Positions 44,701 to 55,573 of a stretch of DNA of 64,000 bases are shown piece by piece. Both the position numbers and the translations under genes were made by a program. Where the stretch lies: assembly GCF_009799925.1 (NCBI RefSeq), contig NZ_WELK01000001.1, positions 806,001 through 870,000 on the forward strand, read 5' to 3'. Every line of letters begins with the position of its first letter. Positions within the stretch are counted from its first letter, which is position 1. Source of the DNA: Pseudomonas sp. R-28-1W-6. GTDB taxonomy: Bacteria; Pseudomonadota; Gammaproteobacteria; Pseudomonadales; Pseudomonadaceae. Under the pieces are notes generated by a model. It did not search any database, was not told the DNA's origin, and saw only the letters and a program-made list of their open reading frames with translations.

Positions 44701-45470
44701 ACGCCGCCGACCCAGGGTTCCTGCAGTTTTTCGATTTCCTTGGCGCTGAGATCGGCGAACAGCTTGTCGAGAATGCCGATCAGCACCGCCTGGCTGTGTG
44801 GCGCGGCCATCGCCAGCTGGTAGCGGTAGGGCGTCTCGCCGCTGACATAGAGGCCTTCGAGCTTGAGCTGGCGCATGCTCCAGACACTGGAGGCGAGGTC
44901 GCCGACCAAGGCGTCGGCCTGGCCGGTGGCGACCGCTTGCAGGGCGGCGCTGACGCTGGCCAGCGGCAGCAGGTTGAGGTCCGGATGGCGACTGCGCAGC
45001 AGCTCGTGGGGGGCGTAGTCCTTGACCACCGCGACTTTCAGGCCGTACAGCTGCTGCAGCGTGTGCGGTTGTGCGCCGTTGGTGTGGGCGATGATGACGA
45101 TCGGAAAGTCGAGGTAGGGGCGGGTGAAGGCCAGGTCCCGCTGGCGCTCCGGGGTGGCCATCACGCCCGGCAGCAGGTCGAGCTGGCCGCTTTTGGCGCT
45201 GCTCAGCAGTTCGCTCCAGCTGCGTGGCTCGACCGGCACCAGGTCGATCTCCAGGCGCTCTTCGATCAGCCCCACATAGCTGGCGCTGAGCCCCTGGTAG
45301 CGCCCCTGCTCGTCGCGGAACTCGAAGGGCGGCCAGGAGGCATCGACGCCGAGGCGCAGTTGCGGGTGTGCGGCCAGCCAGGCTTGTTCGCTCGCACTGA
45401 GGGTGAGCGCTTGCGCCGGGGCTGCCCAGTACGCCAGACACAACAGGAGAATGGCCAGCCAACGCGACAT
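41739..45470 (-). CDS. rmcA: RmcA-like c-di-GMP enzyme (SBP, multiple PAS, GGDEF, EAL)
   Basis: 1243 residues. A signal peptide (MSRWLAILLLCLAYWAAPAQA) precedes a periplasmic SBP_bac_3 domain (about 25-250), one transmembrane helix (about 260-285), four PAS domains (about 300-800), a GGDEF domain with RLGGDEFIVLLPG and an EAL domain with GAEALIRWSHP. The order and length match RmcA of P. aeruginosa (PA0575, about 1245 residues), which couples phenazine or redox state to c-di-GMP breakdown. Both active-site motifs are intact. Start 45470 is required for the signal peptide; a 66-residue upstream frame crosses the rpoD terminator. It is downstream of rpoD on the same strand. Confidence 0.93.
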   Translation of the reverse strand: MSRWLAILLLCLAYWAAPAQALTLSASEQAWLAAHPQLRLGVDASWPPFEFRDEQGRYQGLSASYVGLIEERLEIDLVPVEPRSWSELLSSAKSGQLDLLPGVMATPERQRDLAFTRPYLDFPIVIIAHTNGAQPHTLQQLYGLKVAVVKDYAPHELLRSRHPDLNLLPLASVSAALQAVATGQADALVGDLASSVWSMRQLKLEGLYVSGETPYRYQLAMAAPHSQAVLIGILDKLFADLSAKEIEKLQEPWVGGVLDRRQFWQQALLYGLPALLAAALILTALLRINRRLSQEIRGRHALELQLRNSAQHYRGLVESLNAIAWEMRLDDYCFTYVSPHAERLLGYPLNDWLEPGFWQRTLHPDDAESALNYCVSESLAGRAHSLDYRMLAADGRVVWIRDIVTPIQQDGKQILRGLMIDISDTKQAEQARQLSEQKFTSVFHNCPDILVITRRSDGVLLEVNQTFEQEFGITAAQAVGKTATELDIWGLPGIGPQLLARLQGEALSNLEMPFRRGNGELFSGLISAQPVFVDGNQALIVAVRNITELKRTQQQLKISEEKFAKAFHGSPDGLLITRLQDGCMLEANEGFSRITGYESQEVIGQSTLQLELWADPQDRLQMIEQLRQHGQARNLNAWIRTRGGQLRLTELSAQLIMVDEEQCILTIARDITERQQMQERLHQAATVFENTAEGVMITDTDQRITAVNRAFSEITGYSEAEALGQSPRLLSSGQHDSAFYAAMWHQLSAVGHWQGEIWNKRKNGELFPEWLTISAVRNAGGAITHFVAVFADISTLKHAQARLDHQAHHDPLTGLPNRLLFESRLNAALNDARSDNQQGAVVFLDLDRFKHINDSLGHPVGDALLKSIAQRLREQLRDVDTVARLGGDEFIVLLPGLHQQRDAERVATKLLTCFNAPFQVDSHEFFISASIGISLFPEDGNDVATLVKNADAAMYSSKAKGRNRIEFYTRSLTFQATERMTLEHELRRAIERDELSLHYQPKMCLSSGRLIGAEALIRWSHPVFGEIPPDRFIPLAEENGMILQLGDWVLQEACRQMRAWQDSHAPFGPLSVNLSGSQLRQPQLAARIADTLRDYGLHASRLQLEITEGFIMTQAEEALGILHELKALGLQLAIDDFGTGYSSLSYLKRLPLDILKIDKSFVRGLPGDPDDAAITRAIIALGRSLQMTVIAEGVETKAQEIFLSSEGCEQIQGYVVSRPLSAESFASNFLGPLSIGSSERAPV

Positions 45471-45534
45471 GCAGGCGGTTTCCGCAGCAAGGGATATTCG
45501 TGCAGTGTAGTCGGGCGTGACGTCGGGCATAAAG

Positions 45535-45562
45535 CAAAACCCCCGGTTTGCGCCGGGGGTTC
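45535..45562 (-). terminator. Terminator of rpoD
   Basis: AACCCCCGG-CGCAAA-CCGGGGGTTTTGCTTT on the minus strand. It lies six bases past the rpoD stop. Confidence 0.85.
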
Positions 45563-45567
45563 TGGTT

Positions 45568-47412
<1,845 letters not shown>

Positions 47413-47479
47413 AACACCCTATCCATTGAAGGTCTTGGCGGGCAAAAAACAAGCCGAGGATTATACCCGATTCGAGGCC

Positions 47480-49456
47480 TCAAGCGCCAGTTGAGGTCGG
47501 GGAAGCGGGCGAATGGTTGCGATTGAGCAGGTTTCGCAGCTGCTCCTTTTCCTCGGTATTCAATTCACTTTGACGGGCTTTGCGCAGCAGTTGTTCCAGG
47601 CTGCGCTCGCGTTGGCGGGCTACCAAGCTAGTTATAGTGTCGAAAAACTGTTGTTCAAGGTTGTCGACGGAAATCAGCCATTCCTTTTCCGCCAGGGCAC
47701 GCAGCAGGCGGCCCTGTTCGGTGCCGTGCCAGCGCGCGATCAGTTGCAGCGAGCGCAGGTTCGGGCTCTTCTGCAGGGCGCCGAGCAGGGCGACCAGCAG
47801 TTGGGCGTAGGTGTCGTCTTCGGCGGCGAAATGGCTGACATCCTCGACTTTCTGCGCCAGGTTGGGATGGTGCAGCAGGGTGCGCAGGGCGGTCAGGGTC
47901 GGCGATTCGACGCTGACGGCCTTGCGCGGTATGCGCGGCTGGTCGTCGCGCCCGCCTTTTTTCCAGTTGCCGTCCTTCTTCCATGGCTTGCCTTCGCCTT
48001 TCTTCCAGTTCTTCTTCGGTTCGAAGGCCTCCTGGGGCGGCTCGATATGGTCGGCGTAGTCGGCGACATCGCCGTATTCCGGCTGCGCATCGTAATAGTG
48101 ATCGGCGGCGGGGGCGTAATCCTGCGGGCTGCTGGGTGTGGGCGGCGGCGTGCTGCGGCTCAGTTGTGCCAGGGCGTCGGCGGTGAGGCCGGTGATTTCG
48201 CCCAGGCGCATGCGCATCAGGGCGCGCAGGTTGTTGCCGGGAATCTGCTCGATCAGCGGGCTGGCCAGGGTCGCCAGGTGCGCCTTGCCTTCCAGGGAGC
48301 GCGGGTCGGCCTCTTCGCACAGCTGCTGGAAGAAATAGTCGGCCAGCGGCTGGGCGTGCTGGTTGATGCGGGCGCGGAAGGCGTCGGTGCCTTCGGCGCG
48401 GACCAGGCTGTCCGGGTCCTCGCCTTCGGGGAGGAACAGGAAGCGCGCGCGGCGCCCGTCCTGCAGGCTCGGCAGGGTCGATTCGAGGGCGCGCCAGGCG
48501 GCCTTGCGCCCGGCGGCGTCGCCGTCGAAGCAGAACAGCACGCTGGGCACGATGCGGAACAGGCGCTTGAGGTGTTCCTCGCTGGTGGCGGTGCCGAGGG
48601 TGGCCACGGCGTTGCGCAGGCCTTGCTGGGCCAGGGCGATGACGTCCATGTAGCCCTCGACCACCATGATCTCGTCGAGGTCGCGGTTGTTCTTGCGCGC
48701 CTCGTACAGGCCGTAGAGTTCCTGGCCCTTGTGGAACACCGGGGTTTCCGGGGAGTTCAGGTACTTGGGCTTGTCATCGCCGAGCACCCGGCCGCCGAAG
48801 GCGATGATCCGCCCGCGGCTGTCGCGGATGGGGAACATCACGCGGTCGCGGAAGCGGTCGTAGCGCTTGCCGGTTTCGGCGTTTTCGATCAGCAGGCCGG
48901 CGTCGATCATTGCCTTCTGCTGCGGGGTGTCGCCGCCCAGGTGCTTGAGCAGGTTGTCCCAGCCCGGCGGGGCGAAGCCGAGGCCGAAGTCGCGGGCGAT
49001 CTCGCCGGACAGGCCGCGGCCCTTGAGGTAGTCCACCGCCGCCTTGCGCGTCGGGTGGCTCTTCAGGGCCTGGCGGTAGTAGTCACTGGCGGCGGTCAGC
49101 AGCGGGTAGAGCGGCGAGTCGGTGGGCTGGCGCGGCTTGCTGTGGCGTCCGCCTTCCTCGCGGGGGATTTCCATGCCGGCGCGCTTGGCCAGTTCCTCGA
49201 TGGCCTGGGGAAAATCCAGGTTGTCGTGGTCCATGATGAAGCCGAGCGCGTTGCCGCCGGCACCGCAGCCGAAGCAGTAGTAGAACTGCTTGTCCGGGCT
49301 GACGCTGAAGGAAGGGGTCTTTTCCTTGTGGAACGGGCAGCAGGCCGTGTAGTTCTTGCCGGCCTTCTTGATCTGGATGCGCGAACTCACCACCTCGACT
49401 ATGTCGGTGCGGTTGAGCAGGTCATCGATGAAGGATTGCGGGATCAGGCCGGCCAT
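47480..49456 (-). CDS. dnaG: DNA primase DnaG
   Basis: 658 residues. The N-terminal zinc-binding domain has CCPFHKEKTPSFSVSPDKQFYYCFGCGAGG. The TOPRIM catalytic core contains VVEGYMDVIALAQQG and CFDGDAAGRKAAWRAL. A Lys/Trp/Gly-rich linker (KKNWKKGEGKPWKKDGNWKKGG) joins it to the C-terminal helicase-binding domain. It makes RNA primers at the fork. It lies between rpsU and rpoD, with a strong stem-loop in the rpsU-dnaG gap. Confidence 0.97.
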   Translation of the reverse strand: MAGLIPQSFIDDLLNRTDIVEVVSSRIQIKKAGKNYTACCPFHKEKTPSFSVSPDKQFYYCFGCGAGGNALGFIMDHDNLDFPQAIEELAKRAGMEIPREEGGRHSKPRQPTDSPLYPLLTAASDYYRQALKSHPTRKAAVDYLKGRGLSGEIARDFGLGFAPPGWDNLLKHLGGDTPQQKAMIDAGLLIENAETGKRYDRFRDRVMFPIRDSRGRIIAFGGRVLGDDKPKYLNSPETPVFHKGQELYGLYEARKNNRDLDEIMVVEGYMDVIALAQQGLRNAVATLGTATSEEHLKRLFRIVPSVLFCFDGDAAGRKAAWRALESTLPSLQDGRRARFLFLPEGEDPDSLVRAEGTDAFRARINQHAQPLADYFFQQLCEEADPRSLEGKAHLATLASPLIEQIPGNNLRALMRMRLGEITGLTADALAQLSRSTPPPTPSSPQDYAPAADHYYDAQPEYGDVADYADHIEPPQEAFEPKKNWKKGEGKPWKKDGNWKKGGRDDQPRIPRKAVSVESPTLTALRTLLHHPNLAQKVEDVSHFAAEDDTYAQLLVALLGALQKSPNLRSLQLIARWHGTEQGRLLRALAEKEWLISVDNLEQQFFDTITSLVARQRERSLEQLLRKARQSELNTEEKEQLRNLLNRNHSPASPTSTGA

Positions 49457-49497
49457 GGAGTCGTCAGTGTGCTGGTGCCAGAGGCGGGAGCATAAAC

Positions 49498-49537
49498 GAA
49501 AAAACTCCGATCATTCGCCGGCTGGCGAAGCGGAGTG
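49498..49537 (-). terminator. Terminator/attenuator in the rpsU-dnaG gap
   Basis: On the minus strand ACTCCGCTTCGCC pairs with GGCGAA-TGAT-CGGAGT and is followed by TTTTTTCG. A second hairpin GCCCGGC-GTGA-GCCGGGC lies at 49560-49577, nearer rpsU. In E. coli an internal terminator at this place keeps DnaG low relative to S21; the same logic is likely here. Confidence 0.8.
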
Positions 49538-49609
49538 CGGTGGAGCCTGAAAATGCAAAGCCCGGCGTGAGCCGGGCCATGCGGAAACCTTTGCGGCGTG
49601 ACTGATGAC

Positions 49610-49825
49610 TCAGTACAGGCGCTCGCGGCGGCGCTGTTCGCGCTGCACTTTCTTCGCGTGACGCTTAACAGCAGCAGCTGCCTTGCGCTTGCGCTCGGTG
49701 GTTGGCTTCTCGTAGAACTCGCGGCTGCGCACTTCGGCCAATACACCGGCCTTTTCGCAGGAGCGCTTGAAGCGACGCAGAGCTACGTCGAAGGGTTCGT
49801 TCTCTTTAACTTTGACGGCTGGCAT
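49610..49825 (-). CDS. rpsU: Small ribosomal subunit protein S21 (bS21)
   Basis: 71 residues, the full bS21: [28 protein letters not shown], then a Lys/Arg-rich C-terminal helix ending RRRERLY. It binds the 30S platform and aids initiation. First gene of the macromolecular synthesis operon and divergent from tsaD. The promoter region between 49826 and 50027 shows no strong hexamers. Confidence 0.98.
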   Translation of the reverse strand: MPAVKVKENEPFDVALRRFKRSCEKAGVLAEVRSREFYEKPTTERKRKAAAAVKRHAKKVQREQRRRERLY

Positions 49826-50027
49826 CCAGGTCGTACCTTCACTGTTTTACCGAATGGACGACGCGATCCGGCTAGGGCACGGGAATACGTCGGTTTTCAA
49901 GGGCTGCGGATATTAACGCCAAGCGCCACAGAATGCAAAGCCTCTGATCGAAAAGCGCTGGTCGGCCCGCAGGGCGGCGATTATTATGCGCGCCTTCGAA
50001 TTTCCCCGTTATTAAAGGCGCAAACCC

Positions 50028-51053
50028 ATGCTGGTGCTGGGCTTGGAAACTTCCTGCGATGAAACCGGCGTCGCTCTGTACGACAGCGAACGCGGCCTGC
50101 TGGCCGACGCCCTATTCAGCCAGATCGAGCAACACCGCGTGTTTGGCGGGGTGGTGCCGGAGCTGGCCTCGCGCGATCACGTCAAGCGCATGCTGCCGCT
50201 GATCCGCGAGGTGCTGGCCGAGGCGCAGGTCGCGCCGGCGCAGATCGACGGCATCGCCTACACCGCGGGCCCCGGCCTGGTCGGTGCGCTGCTGGTCGGC
50301 GCCTCCTGCGCCCAGGCGCTGGCCTTTGCCTGGGGCATTCCGGCCCTCGGCGTGCACCACATGGAAGGCCACCTGCTGGCGCCCATGCTGGAAGAACAGC
50401 CGCCGGCCTTTCCGTTCGTCGCCTTGCTGGTTTCCGGCGGGCATACCCAGCTGGTTCGCGTCGACGGCATCGGCCGCTACCAGTTGCTCGGCGAATCGCT
50501 GGACGACGCCGCCGGCGAGGCCTTCGACAAGACCGCCAAGCTGATGGGCCTGCCCTATCCGGGTGGTCCGGAGATCGCCCGCCTGGCCGAAACCGGTACG
50601 CCGGGGCGCTTCACCTTCCCGCGGCCGATGACCGATCGCCCTGGCCTGGACTTCAGCTTCAGCGGGCTGAAGACCTTCACCCTGAATACCTGGCTGCAGT
50701 GTCGCGACGCCGGCGATGCCAGCGAACAGACCCGCGCCGACGTGGCCCTGGCCTTCCAGCAGGCGGTGGTGGATACCCTGACCATCAAGTGCCGGCGCGC
50801 GCTCAAGCAGTGCGGCCTGAACAGCCTGGTGATCGCCGGCGGGGTCAGTGCCAACCAGGCGCTGCGCCGTTCCCTGGAGAAGATGCTCGGCGAGCTCAAG
50901 GGCCGGGTGTTCTACGCGCGGCCGCGTTTTTGCACCGACAACGGCGCGATGATCGCCTATGCCGGCTGCCAGCGCCTGCAGGCCGGCCAGCAGGGCGGTC
51001 CAGCGATCGGCGTGCAGGCGCGTTGGCCGATGGAGCAGTTGCCGGCCCTGTAA
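50028..51053 (+). CDS. tsaD: tRNA N6-adenosine threonylcarbamoyltransferase TsaD
   Basis: 341 residues. [16 protein letters not shown] opens the ASKHA fold, and HHMEGH supplies the two metal-binding His; [10 protein letters not shown] and [12 protein letters not shown] complete the family motifs. TsaD with TsaB and TsaE makes t6A37 in ANN-decoding tRNAs. Divergent from rpsU as in most gamma-proteobacteria. A possible TATTAT -10 is at 49982-49987. The gene ends 20 bases before the plsY stop (convergent). Confidence 0.97.
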   Translation: MLVLGLETSCDETGVALYDSERGLLADALFSQIEQHRVFGGVVPELASRDHVKRMLPLIREVLAEAQVAPAQIDGIAYTAGPGLVGALLVGASCAQALAFAWGIPALGVHHMEGHLLAPMLEEQPPAFPFVALLVSGGHTQLVRVDGIGRYQLLGESLDDAAGEAFDKTAKLMGLPYPGGPEIARLAETGTPGRFTFPRPMTDRPGLDFSFSGLKTFTLNTWLQCRDAGDASEQTRADVALAFQQAVVDTLTIKCRRALKQCGLNSLVIAGGVSANQALRRSLEKMLGELKGRVFYARPRFCTDNGAMIAYAGCQRLQAGQQGGPAIGVQARWPMEQLPAL

Positions 51054-51072
51054 GGCCGGCGCGCCGGGGCAT

Positions 51073-51642
51073 TCAGAAGTGGCGTTCGCGTCCGGCGAAC
51101 AGGTCGCGTAAATTGCGCCGATGACGCCAGACGATCAGCCCGGTGAGGGCGCACATCGGCAACAGCGCCGCCGGCTGCTGCCAGGCCAGGAGCGGCAGGG
51201 TCAGCGGTGTGGCGATCAGCGAGGCGAGTGAGCTGGTGCGGGTGAGGATGAACGTCAGCGCCCAGGCGGCGAGCGCCAGCAGGGCCGCCGGCGGATACAG
51301 GCCGAGCAGCATGCCGGCGGCAGTGGCCACGCCCTTGCCACCCTTGAAGCGGAAATACAGCGGGTACAGATGGCCGATCACGGCGGCGAGGCCGATCCAG
51401 GCCTGTTGCTGGATGGCAAAGCCGAGCTGGCCGGCGATCAGGATCGGCAGCAGGCCCTTGAACAGGTCGCCGAGCAGGGTGAGGATGGCCAGCTTCTTGC
51501 CCGCCACCCGCAGCATGTTGGTGGCGCCGGGGTTGCCGGAGCCATTGGTGCGCGGGTCCGGCCCACCGCTCAGGCGGCTGAGCAGGATGGCGAAGGACAG
51601 CGAGCCGAGCAGGTAGGCGAGCAGTACCAACAGCCAGAACAT
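51073..51642 (-). CDS. plsY: Acyl-phosphate glycerol-3-phosphate acyltransferase PlsY
   Basis: 189 residues, five predicted transmembrane helices. Motifs [16 protein letters not shown], the central [21 protein letters not shown] and the C-terminal [15 protein letters not shown] are typical of PlsY, which acylates glycerol-3-phosphate using acyl phosphate in phospholipid synthesis. The start at 51642 ([16 protein letters not shown]) matches P. aeruginosa PlsY; ATG 51651 three residues upstream is an alternative. It is divergent from folB, with 76 bases between. Confidence 0.95.
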   Translation of the reverse strand: MFWLLVLLAYLLGSLSFAILLSRLSGGPDPRTNGSGNPGATNMLRVAGKKLAILTLLGDLFKGLLPILIAGQLGFAIQQQAWIGLAAVIGHLYPLYFRFKGGKGVATAAGMLLGLYPPAALLALAAWALTFILTRTSSLASLIATPLTLPLLAWQQPAALLPMCALTGLIVWRHRRNLRDLFAGRERHF

Positions 51643-51718
51643 GGTATCCATTCCGGGGCGAGTGAGCCCCGATTCTAGCGGCGGGACACACTCCTTGTCG
51701 TGCTGTGGAGTTAAGTGC

Positions 51719-52072
51719 TTGGACAAAGTCTTTATCGAGGGCCTGGAAGTCGACACGCTGATCGGCGCGTACGACTGGGAGCGCGGCATTCGCCAATGCC
51801 TGCGCCTGGACCTGACCTTCGCCTGGGATATCCGCCCGGCCGCCTCCACCGACGACCTGACCCTGGCGCTGGATTACGCCGCGGTGAACCAGCATGTGCA
51901 GGCGTTTGCCGGCGCCGCGCAGTTCCAGCTGGTGGAGACCTTTGCCGAGCGCCTGGCCGCCAGCCTGCTGGAGCGCTTCGGCATGCCCTGGCTGCGCCTC
52001 AAGGTGACCAAGCCCGGTGCCAATCCGGCGGCCCGTGCGGTCGGGGTGGCAATCGAGCGCAGCCGACCATGA
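51719..52072 (+). CDS. folB: Dihydroneopterin aldolase FolB
   Basis: 117 residues. The start is a TTG at 51719, giving [30 protein letters not shown] lies eight bases upstream and no ATG fits. The remaining core, with [13 protein letters not shown] and [10 protein letters not shown], is the tetramerising T-fold of FolB or the closely related epimerase FolX. It acts in folate synthesis on 7,8-dihydroneopterin. The stop overlaps the folK start (ATGA). Confidence 0.92.
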   Translation: MDKVFIEGLEVDTLIGAYDWERGIRQCLRLDLTFAWDIRPAASTDDLTLALDYAAVNQHVQAFAGAAQFQLVETFAERLAASLLERFGMPWLRLKVTKPGANPAARAVGVAIERSRP

Positions 52073-52602
52073 CCCATATCCTGCTCGGCCTGGGCAGCAA
52101 TTTCGAGCGTGAGCGTCACCTGCAGGCCGGGCTGGATGCTCTGGCCGGCTTTCTCCATGACCTGCGCTGTTCGCCGGTATTCGAGAGCGCGCCGGTGGGG
52201 ATCAAGAGCGGGCCGTTCTTCAACCTGGTGGTGAGCGCGCGCACCGAGCTGCCGCTGACCGAGCTGGACCGCCGGCTGAAGTTCATCGAGGCCGACAACG
52301 GCCGCTATGCGCCGAACCGCAAGGGCTTGCCGCTGGATATCGACGTGCTGCTGTACGACGAGCTGGTCGGCAACTTCGATGGGCTGATCCTGCCGCGCGC
52401 GGAAATCCTCAGCAATGCCTTCGTGCTCTGGCCGCTGGCGCTGCTGGTGCCAGAGCTGTTGCACCCGGGAACCGGCAAGCCCTTCGCCCAGCTCTGGGCG
52501 CAGGCGCAGATCGACCAGCAGCTGTGGCCGGTCGCCTTCGACTGGCGTGGCGTGGCGCTGACTCCACCGGCGCTGATCCAGGCCTTTCCCGCACCGCGCT
52601 AA
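52069..52602 (+). CDS. folK: Hydroxymethylpterin pyrophosphokinase FolK
   Basis: 177 residues. [22 protein letters not shown] and the C-terminal NRKGLPLDIDVLLYDE with the Mg-binding LDID motif identify HPPK. The family normally has a longer central loop (RWAPRTLDLDLL form); here RYAPNRKGLPLDIDVL is an equivalent. It pyrophosphorylates 6-hydroxymethyl-dihydropterin after FolB. ATG 52069 lies inside the folB stop codon, so the two are coupled. Confidence 0.93.
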   Translation: MTHILLGLGSNFERERHLQAGLDALAGFLHDLRCSPVFESAPVGIKSGPFFNLVVSARTELPLTELDRRLKFIEADNGRYAPNRKGLPLDIDVLLYDELVGNFDGLILPRAEILSNAFVLWPLALLVPELLHPGTGKPFAQLWAQAQIDQQLWPVAFDWRGVALTPPALIQAFPAPR

Positions 52603-52633
52603 GCGCCCGTCGACGCAGCGCCGGGCGGGTGTC

Positions 52634-52654
52634 GGTGCGCATGGCGCACCCTGC
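52634..52654. repeat. Decayed half copy of the GTAGGGTGCGC repeat
   Basis: GGTGCGCATGGCGCACCCTGC matches the right arm of the full copies with two changes. The left arm is not recognisable. It lies between folK and cca. Confidence 0.5.
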
Positions 52655-52666
52655 GAAGCACCCTGA

Positions 52667-53899
52667 TCATTCGGCCGACGCGCCGGCCTTGTAGGCCTTG
52701 AGGGCCTGCAGGCGTTCGCGCTTGAGTGCTTCGCCCAGTTCGGCGCCCTGCAGGCCCTGGGCCAGCAGGGGCTGCACCGCCACCGCGCGGGCGGCCTGCA
52801 TGGCGCCGTGCAGGTAGGCGGCCTGGGGGTAGGCGCGCTCTTCGAAGCCGAGGCGGCCGCGGGCATCCATCTCGCAGGCGGCGAGGAATTCCTCGAAGCG
52901 TTGCGGCCGGCGGTAGACATCGAAGCTCTGCAACAGGCCGAGCAGGGTGTCCGCGCGCAACTCCAGGGCACGGTGGCCATGGGTGTGGTACTCGCCGACC
53001 AGCAGGGCCAGTTCGGCGCAATCCTTGGGCACCTTGCAGCGCGCGTTCACCGCCTTGATCAGCTTCAGACCGCGTGTTTCGTGGGCGATATGCCGCGGCC
53101 ACTCGGCCGGCGGCGTGGTGCCCTTGCCCAGATCGTGCAGCAGGCAGGCCCAGCGTACGCTCAGCGGCTGCTGGTGGCGGGCGCATTGCTGCAAGACCAT
53201 CAGGTTGTGCAGGCCGGTGTCGATTTCCGGGTGATGGACGGCGGTTTGCGGTACGCCGAACAGCGCGTCGACTTCCGGCAGCAGCTCGGCCAGGGCGCCG
53301 CAGTCGCGCAGTACCTGGATGAACACCTCGGGGCAGGGTTCCAGTAGGGCGCGGGAAATTTCCTTCCAGCTGCGTTCCGCGGTCAGCACCTTGAGCTCGC
53401 CGGATTCGGCCAGCTGGCGCATCAGGGCCAGGGTCTCCGGCGCAACGATAAAGCCCAGCGGCGCATAGCGCGCGGCGAAGCGGGCCACCCGCAGCACGCG
53501 TAACGGGTCTTCGGCGAAGGCCGGGGAGACATGGCGCAGCACCCGCGCTGCGAGGTCGCGCTGGCCGCCATAGGGGTCGATGACCCGGCCTTGGTCGTCC
53601 TCGGCCATGGCGTTGACGGTCAGGTCGCGGCGGATCAGGTCTTCCTCCAGGGTCACGTCCGGGCTGGCGTAGAAGGTGAAGCCGCCGTAACCCTGGCCGG
53701 ATTTGCGCTCGGTGCGGGCCAGCGCATATTCCTCGCCGCTCCGGGGGTGGAGGAATACCGGGAAGTCGTCACCCACCGGCCGATAGCCCTGGTCGAGCAT
53801 GCTCTGCGCATCGGCGCCGACCACCACCCAGTCGATATCGCTGACCGGCCGCCCGAGCAGGCGGTCGCGCACGGCGCCGCCGACCTTGTAGATCTGCAT
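52667..53899 (-). CDS. cca: CCA tRNA nucleotidyltransferase
   Basis: 410 residues. The class II nucleotidyltransferase motif is [22 protein letters not shown], followed by [14 protein letters not shown] and [12 protein letters not shown]. An HD domain follows (CLLHDLGKG and YHTHGHRAL), as in the long E. coli-type enzyme with phosphohydrolase activity. It adds or repairs the 3' CCA of tRNAs. ATG 53899 gives the standard [13 protein letters not shown] terminus. A CCTCCG hairpin precedes the start. Confidence 0.96.
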   Translation of the reverse strand: MQIYKVGGAVRDRLLGRPVSDIDWVVVGADAQSMLDQGYRPVGDDFPVFLHPRSGEEYALARTERKSGQGYGGFTFYASPDVTLEEDLIRRDLTVNAMAEDDQGRVIDPYGGQRDLAARVLRHVSPAFAEDPLRVLRVARFAARYAPLGFIVAPETLALMRQLAESGELKVLTAERSWKEISRALLEPCPEVFIQVLRDCGALAELLPEVDALFGVPQTAVHHPEIDTGLHNLMVLQQCARHQQPLSVRWACLLHDLGKGTTPPAEWPRHIAHETRGLKLIKAVNARCKVPKDCAELALLVGEYHTHGHRALELRADTLLGLLQSFDVYRRPQRFEEFLAACEMDARGRLGFEERAYPQAAYLHGAMQAARAVAVQPLLAQGLQGAELGEALKRERLQALKAYKAGASAE

Positions 53900-53933
53900 G
53901 AGTTGATTCCTCCGTAGCGGCGGAGGATAAGCG

Positions 53934-53956
53934 AAAACGCCGCCGGGCGGGCGGCG
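53934..53956 (-). terminator. Terminator of the prkA-DUF444-spoVR operon
   Basis: CGCCGCC-CGCCC-GGCGGCG followed by TTTTCGC on the minus strand, 41 bases beyond the spoVR stop. Confidence 0.7.
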
Positions 53957-53996
53957 CAGGTGGCTCGTCGCGGCGGCGAGCTAAACGGGGCGGGCC

Positions 53997-55562
53997 CTAG
54001 GGTGGCGGGAGCATCAGGTCCAGGCGCGGGTAGTCGCCCTCGGCTGCCGTGTCGCCGCGCGGCGGCACATGCTGCACGCCGATGGTCTGCTCGCCCTGGC
54101 GCACCTCCAGGTGGATGTCGAAGCCCCACAGGCGGTGCAGGTGCTTGAGTACTTCGTTGGTGGAGTCGCCCAGCGGCTTGCGGTCGTGCTGCTGGTGGCG
54201 CAGGGTCAGCGAACGGTCGCCGCGGCGGTCGACACTCCAGATCTGCACGTTGGGTTCGCGGTTGCCCAGGTTGTACTGGGCGGCCAGGGTCTCGCGGATG
54301 ATGCGGTAGCCCGGCTCGTCGTGGATCGCCGGCACCAGCATGTCGTCCTGCTGGTCGTCGTCCATCACGCTGAACAGCTTGAGGTCGCGGATCACCTTGG
54401 GCGAGAGGAACTGCAGGATGAAGCTCTCGTCCTTGAAGTTGGCCATGGCGAACTTGAGGGTGGACAGCCAGTCGCTGCCGGCGATGTCGGGGAACCAGCG
54501 GCGGTCTTCCTCGGTGGGGTGTTCGCAGATGCGGCGGATGTCGCTGTAGATGGCGAAGCCCAGGGTGTAGGGGTTTATGCCGCTGTAGTAGGGGCTGTCG
54601 AAGCCCGGCTGGTAGATCACGCTGGTGTGCGACTGGAGGAACTCCATCATGAAGCCGTCGGTGACCAGACCCTCGTCGTACAGGTCGTTCATCAGGGTGT
54701 AGTGCCAGAAGGTCGCCCAGCCCTCGTTCATCACCTGGGTCTGGCGTTGCGGGTAGAAGTACTGGGCGATCTTGCGCACGATGCGGATCACCTCGCGCTG
54801 CCAGGGCTCCAGCAGCGGCGCGTGCTTCTCCAAGAAGTACAGGATGTTTTCCTGCGGTTCGGCCGGCCAGCGCTTGCTGTCCTGGTCGTGGCCCTTGCTG
54901 GTGCTCTTGGGGATGGTGCGCCAGAGGTCGTTGATCTGCTTCTGCAGGTGTTCCTCGCGGTCCTTCTGGCGGCGCCGTTCCTCCTCGGCGGAGATCGGGT
55001 AGGGCCGCTTGTAGCGGTCGACTCCATAGTTCATCAGTGCGTGGCAGGAGTCGAGCAGGTCTTCCACCGCGTCGATGCCGTGGCGCTCCTCGCACTGCAT
55101 GATGTACTGCTTGGCGAACACCAGGTAGTCGATGATCGAGCTGGCGTCGGTCCAGGTGCGGAACAGGTAGTTGCCCTTGAAGAAGCTGTTGTGGCCGTAG
55201 CAGGCGTGGGCGATCACCAGGGCCTGCATGCACATGGTGTTCTCTTCCATCAGGTAGGCGATGCACGGATCGGAGTTGATCACGATCTCGTAGGCCAGGC
55301 CCATCTGCCCGCGGGTGTAGCCCTTCTCGGTGGCGAGGAAATGCTTGCCGTAGGACCAGTGGTGGTAGCCCAGCGGCATGCCGACCGAGGCGTAGGCGTC
55401 CATCATCTGTTCGGCGGTGATCACCTCGATCTGGTTGGGGTAGGTGTCGAGCGCATAGCGTTCGGCGAGGCGCGCGATTTCGCGGTCGTAGGCGCGCACC
55501 AGTTCGAAGGTCCATTCCGAGCCGGTGGAAATCGGCTGGCGTTTTTTCTCGGTGGCGGTCAT
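53997..55562 (-). CDS. SpoVR-family protein (YcgB-like)
   Basis: 521 residues. N terminus RQPISTGSEWTFELVRAYDREIARLAERYALDTYPNQIEVITAEQMMDAYASVGMP is the family signature. Later conserved segments include HHWSYGKHFLATEKGYTRGQMGLAYEIVIN and EGWATFWHYTLMNDLYDEGLV. The family is broad in non-sporulating bacteria; the role is not established but the gene is part of the prkA stress operon. Eleven bases separate it from the DUF444 gene upstream. There is no signal peptide or membrane helix. Confidence 0.93.
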   Translation of the reverse strand: MTATEKKRQPISTGSEWTFELVRAYDREIARLAERYALDTYPNQIEVITAEQMMDAYASVGMPLGYHHWSYGKHFLATEKGYTRGQMGLAYEIVINSDPCIAYLMEENTMCMQALVIAHACYGHNSFFKGNYLFRTWTDASSIIDYLVFAKQYIMQCEERHGIDAVEDLLDSCHALMNYGVDRYKRPYPISAEEERRRQKDREEHLQKQINDLWRTIPKSTSKGHDQDSKRWPAEPQENILYFLEKHAPLLEPWQREVIRIVRKIAQYFYPQRQTQVMNEGWATFWHYTLMNDLYDEGLVTDGFMMEFLQSHTSVIYQPGFDSPYYSGINPYTLGFAIYSDIRRICEHPTEEDRRWFPDIAGSDWLSTLKFAMANFKDESFILQFLSPKVIRDLKLFSVMDDDQQDDMLVPAIHDEPGYRIIRETLAAQYNLGNREPNVQIWSVDRRGDRSLTLRHQQHDRKPLGDSTNEVLKHLHRLWGFDIHLEVRQGEQTIGVQHVPPRGDTAAEGDYPRLDLMLPPP

Positions 55563-55573
55563 CGCGGCTCCCC

